From assembly GCA_002389785.1 (NCBI GenBank), contig DGQS01000074.1, forward strand, positions 1 to 8,666: 8,666 nucleotides of DNA. Reading direction: 5' to 3'. A program made the translations under genes and the position numbers. Below are positions 1-6,100 of the stretch, in pieces (position 1 is the stretch's first letter; each line of letters opens with the position of its first letter). This stretch comes from Bacteroidetes bacterium UBA4408. GTDB lineage: Bacteria > Bacteroidota > Bacteroidia > UBA4408. Under the pieces are notes generated by a model. That model did not search any database. It had not been told where the DNA came from and saw nothing but the letters and a program-made list of their open reading frames with translations.

Positions 1-420
1 TTCTCCGAGCCCTAATCCATAAAACTCAGCTGCCCATGCCTGACGATCGCCATTATCTACTTTGTTGGCTACTAAAAAGACTTTCTTCTTTGTTTTACGT
101 AATAAATTCGCAACATCTCTATCGTCGTCTGTGGCTCCGGTTGAAACATCCACTACAAATAATAGTACTGAAGCCTCATCAATCGCAATTTTAACTTGTT
201 TTCGTATTTCACCTTCAAATATATCGTCCGACCCTGTTACATAGCCTCCTGTATCAATAACACTGAACTCGCGACCATTCCATTCGCATTTTCCGTAATG
301 ACGATCGCGGGTAACGCCACTGATTTCGTCAACAATGGCAGCGCGGGTTTCGGTAAGGCGATTAAAAAGTGTTGATTTTCCTACATTCGGACGACCAACA
401 ATAGCTACAATATTTGACAC
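1..420 (-). CDS. der: Ribosome-assembly GTPase Der (EngA), N-terminal 140 codons, cut by the window edge
   Basis: Der is an essential GTPase with two tandem G domains and a C-terminal KH-like domain that acts in 50S ribosomal subunit maturation. The visible part is most of the first G domain. Motifs read from the sequence are: G1/P-loop GRPNVGKST at residues 9-17, G2 threonine T37 in GVTRDR, G3 DTGG at 56-59, and G4 NKVD at 119-122. The fragment ends in FYGLGLGE, just before where the G5 motif normally follows. The family is usually about 435-490 residues, so roughly two thirds lies outside the window. The start is a GTG at 420. An in-frame TAA lies five codons upstream (433-435), no ATG is available, and the opening [16 protein letters not shown] matches the usual Der N-terminus. 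There is no Shine-Dalgarno sequence. It is transcribed away from the secreted-protein genes and is functionally unrelated to them. Identification is very secure. Confidence 0.97.
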   Translation of the reverse strand, partial: MSNIVAIVGRPNVGKSTLFNRLTETRAAIVDEISGVTRDRHYGKCEWNGREFSVIDTGGYVTGSDDIFEGEIRKQVKIAIDEASVLLFVVDVSTGATDDDRDVANLLRKTKKKVFLVANKVDNGDRQAWAAEFYGLGLGE

Positions 421-434
421 AGTACGCAGGTTTT

Positions 435-461
435 AAAACAAAAAAGCCGATGAATCGGCTT
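435..461 (-). terminator. Terminator-like hairpin in the leader of der
   Basis: Positions 444-450 (AAGCCGA) pair perfectly with 455-461 (TCGGCTT) around a TGAA loop. Read on the minus strand, the stem is followed directly by a T-rich tract (TTTTT, G, TTTT) at 444-435, which is the form of a Rho-independent terminator. On the plus strand nothing T-rich follows. It sits about 15 nt before the der GTG start with no minus-strand gene upstream in view. It could be a leader attenuator for der, a block to antisense transcription from the secreted-protein locus, or the relic terminator of a lost gene. The structure is seen; its role is inferred. Confidence 0.6.
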
Positions 462-466
462 CTACA

Positions 467-547
467 TCAACTAATTTTCGTCGACAAATGTACTTAAACT
501 TTGCGACATTTGATTAGGAAGTGAACGCTCTCTTCAAAATTAGTTGA
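467..547. repeat. Nested inverted repeats in the divergent intergenic region
   Basis: The 12-base arm 467-478 (TCAACTAATTTT) is the exact reverse complement of 536-547 (AAAATTAGTTGA), with 57 bases between them. Inside lies a second perfect inverted repeat, CAAATGT at 485-491 with ACATTTG at 506-512, separated by 14 bases. Together they could form an extended cruciform or RNA stem, or be paired binding sites between the divergent der and 665-3022 genes. No target-site duplication or transposase was seen, so a mobile element is not supported. Confidence 0.45.
485..492 (-). promoter_or_regulatory. Candidate Bacteroidota -7 box for der
   Basis: Read on the minus strand this is TACATTTG, a full match to the Bacteroidota housekeeping -7 consensus TAnnTTTG. 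No TTTG -33 element is visible at the expected distance of about 19 nt. If it is used, the der transcript starts near 478 and carries the terminator-like hairpin at 444-461 in its leader. The box also forms part of an inner inverted repeat (485-491 with 506-512), so it may be a chance match. Confidence 0.35.
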
Positions 548-600
548 ATAAAATTGACTAAATAATCATTTGTAGATTAATGTTGACAAGCCTTTGGGAT

Positions 601-631
601 TTTTATTCTCTCGTTTCTTTTTTTAAATTTG
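601..631 (+). promoter_or_regulatory. Candidate promoter for the 785-residue secreted protein gene
   Basis: TAAATTTG at 624-631 fully matches the Bacteroidota -7 consensus TAnnTTTG. TTTT at 601-604 is one base off the -33 TTTG with the expected 19-base spacer, but it lies in a T-rich run and carries little weight. A start near 638 would give a leader of about 27 nt before the ATG at 665. The leader has no Shine-Dalgarno sequence and is A/T-rich, as is usual in this phylum. Confidence 0.4.
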
Positions 632-664
632 CCATCTAATTAACCTAAAATCAATAAAATTCTT

Positions 665-3022
665 ATGAAAATAGTTATACCTATTCATTTTTCGAAACTG
701 ATTGCAAGTGTATTTTTTAGTTTTCTTCTTTTTGCAAATACTGCTCAAGTAAAAGCACAATATTGCCCTGCAACCCACGGGTCCGCATGCAATGCAAACT
801 CAACAATCAATGATGTTGTTATAACCGGAACAACTCTAAGTAATACCGCAACCGGCTGTACTTCGGGAACTTCACAAGCTTACACCATTTATGCACCGTC
901 AGCGAATACAACCGCTACTTTGATTTTAGGACAATCTTATACGCTTAGTGTAACTACCGCAGGAACTTTGAGTATTTCGGCATGGATAGACTATGATCAT
1001 AACCTTGTTTTTGATGCTAGTGAATGGACACTAGTTTCGGCTTCAAGTACCGGTGGTGTTGCATCAACAGTTAGCATAACTATACCTTTAACAGCCATTG
1101 GTGGTCCAACCGGATTACGTATTCGTTCGCGCGCGGTTGGTAGCCCAAATGGAGCAACAGATGCATGTACACAATATTTTAGTGGAGAATCTGAAGATTA
1201 TACTATTACCCTTGATCCTGGGGTTGCCTGTAGCGGAACTCCGGTAGCGGGAACCACAGCTGCTTCGGATACAACGGTTTGTCCCGGAGTAAATTTTACA
1301 CTTACCTTGACGGGAAGTACCATTGCTTCAGGACTTACTTATCAATGGGAATCTTCTTTAGATAACATCACTTGGGGACCAATTTCAGGCGCAACTTTTA
1401 TTACTTATCAAACCCAGCAAACAGTGAATACTTATTATCGTTGTATCGTGAGCTGTGCTGGAAACAATAGTACATCTGTTTCCTTGTTAGTACTTTCGAA
1501 TACTTTTGTAAATTGTTATTGCAGTTCAGGCCCAAACGCCACTACCGGTGCTGATATTGGAAATGTGACACTCTCTTCTTTGAACAATGGTAATGCTGTA
1601 CCTGCAGTTTCAAACCCAGCGTCAACTTCTACTTATAGTGACTTCACTTCCTTGCAACCAGTATCCTTAACTCAAGGAATAAGCTACCCACTATCGGTTA
1701 GTCAAATAAATGATGGGGCAACTACCACCACTTGTTTTACTACCTTGTATATCGATTTTAATCAAAATGGGGTATTTGATGCTGTGGATGAAACCTATGT
1801 GATAGGACAAACTTCTGCAGCTCTTGGTAATGTTATTGCCGGATCTATTACTATTCCCTATACTGCAATGACTGGTACTACTCGTATGCGTATTGTTTTG
1901 CGTGCTGCCGGATCAGCAACACAAAGTGCTTGTGGTACTTTTGGAAATGGTGAAACTGAAGATTATTTGGTAACCATCCTTGCCGGAACACCTTGCATTG
2001 CACCTCCAAGTGCCGGAACAACTGTATCATCAACTCCTGCCGGCTGTTTTGGAACTACGGCTTTACTCTCTTTAAATGGTAATTCTGTTGGATCTGGTCA
2101 AACCTATCAATGGCAATCTTCACCAGATAATATTACTTGGACTTCAATACCCGGGGCAATTAATTCAACTTATTTAGCAACAATAAATGCAAGTACCTAT
2201 TATCAGTGTATACTCACCTGTAATTTATTAAGTGCTACCTCAACCAGCGTGCAGGTACAATTAAATCCTGCGACACTTTGCTACTGTACAGCAAATTTGG
2301 GAGGTGCAGTATGTCCATCAAATGATTTTATTAGAAACGTAACCATTGCGGGTACCACTTTAAATAATTCAGACACCATTTGTACCTATGTCAATACAAG
2401 TGTATTATCTGTTTTCCCACCACTTGGCTCAGCTACAGCCACGTTAAGTCGTGGATCTAGCTATTCGTTAAGTGTTACCACCAGTGCAAATAACATTATT
2501 TCAGTATGGATTGATTACGACCAAAATGGAATATATGATGCGAACGAGTGGAATCAGGTTTGCACCACATCGGTAGCCAATACTGCAACTACTATTAATG
2601 TTGATATACCATGGGGAATACCCGGTGGTTTAACAGGTATGCGCATTCGTAGTCGTGCGTTTAACAATACTAACAATGGAACGTCGGCTTGCTTAAACTT
2701 TGGATCCGGAGAAACTGAAGATTATCAAGTTACAATTGACATTGGTAATGGTATAAATACTGCACTTACGTCTAATTTATTAAGCATTGAACCAAATCCT
2801 GCTAATGAACTTGTAAAAGTGAATTTTACCAATGTTACAGCTGAAGATGCGAAATTGAAATTATTTGGAATAGATGGCAAACAAATTTTAGATGAAGTAA
2901 TCGCTAAAACCGAGACTCGCTTTTCAAAAACAATTGATGTTCGAAATTTCCCTAAAGGAATTTATTTTATACAATTAATTGGTAGTTCTAGTTTAATTAC
3001 CAAAAAATTAGTTATTGAATAA
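665..3022 (+). CDS. T9SS-secreted modular surface protein, GEVED-Ig-GEVED-Ig-GEVED architecture
   Basis: This 785-residue protein opens with a signal peptide (residues 1 to about 32, hydrophobic core 12-24, probable cleavage after KAQ). A first A-type GEVED domain follows (about 33-188; acidic loop 109-120, GESEDY 174-179). Next come an Ig-like domain (189-283; C206, W228, C260), a B-type GEVED (284-443; loop 364-376, GETEDY 429-434), a second Ig-like domain (444-538; C461, W483, C515) and a second A-type GEVED (539-692; loop 617-628, GETEDY 682-687). The end (about 705-785) is a type A T9SS sorting domain with the marks PNPA, GIDGKQI and GIYFIQL. Such proteins cross the outer membrane through T9SS and are anchored on the surface or released after tail removal. 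The ligand is unknown; adhesion is an inference. Residues 31-717 contain no lysine. In the first acidic loop the usual Gly is Leu (L114). It lies 79 bp before a larger paralogue, with no terminator between. Confidence 0.93.
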   Translation: MKIVIPIHFSKLIASVFFSFLLFANTAQVKAQYCPATHGSACNANSTINDVVITGTTLSNTATGCTSGTSQAYTIYAPSANTTATLILGQSYTLSVTTAGTLSISAWIDYDHNLVFDASEWTLVSASSTGGVASTVSITIPLTAIGGPTGLRIRSRAVGSPNGATDACTQYFSGESEDYTITLDPGVACSGTPVAGTTAASDTTVCPGVNFTLTLTGSTIASGLTYQWESSLDNITWGPISGATFITYQTQQTVNTYYRCIVSCAGNNSTSVSLLVLSNTFVNCYCSSGPNATTGADIGNVTLSSLNNGNAVPAVSNPASTSTYSDFTSLQPVSLTQGISYPLSVSQINDGATTTTCFTTLYIDFNQNGVFDAVDETYVIGQTSAALGNVIAGSITIPYTAMTGTTRMRIVLRAAGSATQSACGTFGNGETEDYLVTILAGTPCIAPPSAGTTVSSTPAGCFGTTALLSLNGNSVGSGQTYQWQSSPDNITWTSIPGAINSTYLATINASTYYQCILTCNLLSATSTSVQVQLNPATLCYCTANLGGAVCPSNDFIRNVTIAGTTLNNSDTICTYVNTSVLSVFPPLGSATATLSRGSSYSLSVTTSANNIISVWIDYDQNGIYDANEWNQVCTTSVANTATTINVDIPWGIPGGLTGMRIRSRAFNNTNNGTSACLNFGSGETEDYQVTIDIGNGINTALTSNLLSIEPNPANELVKVNFTNVTAEDAKLKLFGIDGKQILDEVIAKTETRFSKTIDVRNFPKGIYFIQLIGSSSLITKKLVIE
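1229..2740 (+). repeat. Two Ig+GEVED repeat units within the 785-residue protein
   Basis: Unit 1 (1229-1993) is Ig plus B-type GEVED and is 255 residues from its first cysteine to that of the next unit. Unit 2 (1994 to about 2740) is Ig plus A-type GEVED. Both Ig parts have cysteines at the same spacing (17, 54, 4, then 20 to a CYC motif) and a tryptophan 22 residues after the second cysteine. The Ig before the B-type reads ASGLTYQW and ends in SNTF..CYC. The Ig before the A-type reads GSGQTYQW and ends in LNPATLCYC. Confidence 0.85.
2777..3019 (+). other. T9SS type A C-terminal sorting domain (785-residue protein)
   Basis: Residues about 705-785 begin with SIEPNPANELVKVNF, contain LKLFGIDGKQIL, and end with PKGIYFIQLIG followed by a Lys-Lys and hydrophobic last strand (KKLVIE). 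This is the usual layout of the beta-sandwich tail that T9SS recognises and the PorU-type sortase removes. It is lysine-rich compared with the lysine-free passenger. Confidence 0.92.
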
Positions 3023-3101
3023 TCGATCCTGGAAAATTGAGTTCATCCAAATAAATTTCAACTTAATTAAAACCTGTTCAATATAAACATTTAATCGCGC
3101 A
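3023..3101. other. 79-bp spacer between the two large secreted-protein genes
   Basis: No intrinsic terminator and no full TAnnTTTG box is visible. TAAATTTC at 3052-3059 is a seven-of-eight match without a properly spaced -33 element. The absence of a terminator favours cotranscription of 665-3022 with 3102-7793, although an internal promoter cannot be excluded. Confidence 0.4.
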
Positions 3102-6100
3102 ATGAAAAAATTAACGAGTAGCCTTAAATTAGTGTTAGCTTTAATACTGTTTACAGGTATTAAGCAAGCTTCAAGTCAAATAACGGTTTCTACTACCTCT
3201 ACCTTTACAAATAATAATGGTAGTGGAACCGTAACATTTAACTTTGAAAACACGAATACCACCGACATTATCATAACTGATATTGAAGGAATAACGGGAA
3301 CAAGTGGTACTTTTTCGGTAGATTTTTGGTATAAAACTACTCCAATTAATGGTGCTCCCGGAGCAATTTCGGTAGCAAATGGTTGGACTCAAGTTGCAAC
3401 AGGTACTATTACTGGTGTTGCCAATACAACAACCACAACTACACAATCATTTTTTAGCGGATTAAATTTTACTGTGCCGGCGGGAGCTATGTACGGTTTT
3501 GCCATCTCGGCCTATAATGGTACAGCGGGAGTACAACGTTATCACACAATTGTTGCACCCAATTTACCCACTGTAACAATGTCGGCGGGTGGTTGTAACA
3601 TCATAACCGGAGCAAACATAGGGTATGGTGGTGGAGCACCACCAACGGCTCCTGGAAATACACCACGTGGATGGCTTGGTTCTATTTCGTTTATTCCGGC
3701 AATACCTTGTACAGCTCCTCCAACAGCAGGTATGACGGTTTCCAATGATTCAACCGTTTGTCCTAATACAAATTTTACCCTTGGATTAACCGGGAACACA
3801 CTTGCTTCCGGCTTATCTTATCAATGGTTATCTTCTTCTAACAACAACACCTGGACTCAAATTACCGGTGCAACGAATCTAAATTTTAATACAAGTCAAT
3901 TAGCAAACACGTATTATCGTTGTGTGGTAACTTGCAACGGAGTTTCAGATACTTCAAGCAGTGTATTTATTACTACAAATACATTTTTAAATTGTTATTG
4001 CAGTTCCTTTCCTACCTCAAATGCAGGAAGTGATATTGGAAATGTTGCTGTAGCGAGCTTAAATAATGGTGTTGCCGGAGCAGCTACTAACAATCCTGCA
4101 TCCACTGGAACCTATACCGATTATACATCCATACCAGCTACTACCCTCACACAAGGTGCTAGTTATCCTATTTCAATAACTCAAATTAATAGTGCCGGCT
4201 TTACCGTGAACTTTGCAACAGTTCACATTGATTTTGATCACGATGGAACTTTTGATCCGGTAACCGAAACTTTTGCAATTGGTGCCAGTACTGCGGCTGC
4301 AGGAGGAAACATCATAAGTGGCAACATTAGTATTCCTTTTACAGCTTTAGTTGGGCAAACCGGTATGCGTGTAAAGCTGCAAGCCGGTGGTTCAGCAACA
4401 CAAAGTCCTTGTGGAACTTATGGAACAGGCGAAACCGAAGATTATATTGTATCCATCGCAGCAGGCGCACCGTGTACAACGCCCCCCACTGCTGGAATTA
4501 CATTAAGTTCGCTAGCATCGGTATGTCCAAACACTTCCGTTACAATTTCTTTGAGCGGTAATTCAATTGGTACCGGTCAAACTTATGTTTGGGAATCATC
4601 TCCAAATGGAACAAATTGGACTACGGTATCCGGTGTTTCTACCACATTTTTTATTGCTACGATCACAAATACCATACACTATCGTTGTATTGTAACTTGC
4701 AATGGCCAAAGCGCAACTTCAACACCTGTAATCGTTACAATTAACCCTCCTTCCTTATGTTATTGTGTAACCGGGCTTGGTGGTGGAAATTGTGGGGCAA
4801 ATTTAGTAACCACGGTATCTATTACCGGAACCACCTTAAACAGTGTTTCAGCCGATACGTGCACATTTACAACCGGAAATACACTAACGGTTTATCCTCC
4901 GACAGGGGCAACTACTGCCACAGTTATTCAAGGTGTTACTTATGATTTAAATGTTACACTTTCTTCCAGCAGTATTGTTTCTGTTTGGATTGATTACGAC
5001 AGAGATGGTATTTATGCAGCGAGTGAATGGCAGCAAGTTGCTGTTACTTCAACAGCCGGTACGCCTAATACCATACAAATTACAATTCCATTTACTTCGG
5101 GTCTGGGACAAACAGGTATGCGTGTAAGAAGCAGAGGTGTTGGAAATATTAATGGTGCACCGGATGCATGTACAAATTTTGGTAGCGGTGAAACCGAAGA
5201 TTATGTAATTACAATTATTCCTAATACTCCATGTGCCGGAACACCAACTGCTGGAACAACTGTTTCTAGTGTTGTTTCTGCTTGTCCGAATGTTCCATTT
5301 AGTTTAAGTTTAAGCGGAAATACCTTAGCTTCAGGATTAAGCTACCAATGGCAAAATTCAACCAACAATGTTGTGTGGAATTCAATAAGTGGAGCTACCA
5401 ATGTGGGTTATTCAACCTCGCAAGTTTCTGATTATTATTACAGATGTATTGTTAGTTGTGGAGTTGCTTCCGATACTTCAACCGCATTGTTAGTTACAAC
5501 AAATTCGTTTTTTACCTGTTATTGCACCTCAAATGCAACCGATCCTGCCGACAGCGATATTGGAAATGTTAGCATTGGTTCATTAAACAATGGAAATCCT
5601 AATCCTGCAACAAATAATTCAACAGCAACTGCAACTTATACTAGCTACAGCTCAGTTGCACCACCCGTATTATTAAAAGGGATTTCTTATCCAATTTCAG
5701 TTACTCAAATTAACCAACTTGCGTTTTTAGCTTGCAACTTAAAGGTATATATAGATTATAATCAGGATGGTATATACGATACCGCAACCGAGGAAGTATT
5801 CAACGGTCAGTCAAATTCAAATGCTGGAGGAAACGTAATGAGCGGGAATGTGCAAATTCCTGCCAATGCTAGCAGTGGTTTAACAGGAATGCGGGTAGTT
5901 TTAGTTGAGGGTACATTTACAACAGTAACGCCATGCGGAACCTATTTTAATGGGGAAACCGAAGATTATATTGTAGATATACAAACTCCATTACCTTGTT
6001 CAACTCCACCAGTTGCAGGAACATCAATTAGCTCAGCTAGCTCTGTTTGCCCTAATGCTCCTTTTGATTTAAACTTAAGCGGTAGTGCTAACGCCTCCGG

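Noticed and set aside
62..244. Plus-strand open frame of 60 codons
   Set aside because: It lies opposite the der coding region, whose G3 and G4 motifs are intact. The product is low-complexity Ser/Thr-rich with no recognisable domain.
467..547. Inverted repeats as ends of a small transposable element
   Set aside because: The enclosed span is only 57 bases, no flanking direct duplication is visible, and no transposase is nearby.
583..609. TTGACA at 583-588 with TATTCT at 604-609 as a sigma-70 promoter of the E. coli type
   Set aside because: The spacer is 15 bases, and Bacteroidota primary sigma factors use TTTG and TAnnTTTG elements. The box at 624-631 is the better candidate.
3171..3446. 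Minus-strand open frame of 91 codons inside the 1563-residue gene
   Set aside because: It is antisense to a well-supported coding region. The Cys/Ser/Tyr-rich product reflects the complement of Thr/Gly/Asn codons and shows no domain or start context.
3542..3799. Minus-strand open frame of 85 codons inside the 1563-residue gene
   Set aside because: It is antisense to the head domain and first Ig domain, with no motif and no promoter. It is best explained as a chance open frame.
4757..4945. Plus-strand open frame of 62 codons in another frame within the 1563-residue gene
   Set aside because: It overlaps the second Ig-GEVED linker and A-type domain in the wrong frame. The Arg/Trp/Tyr-rich product is typical of a shifted frame.
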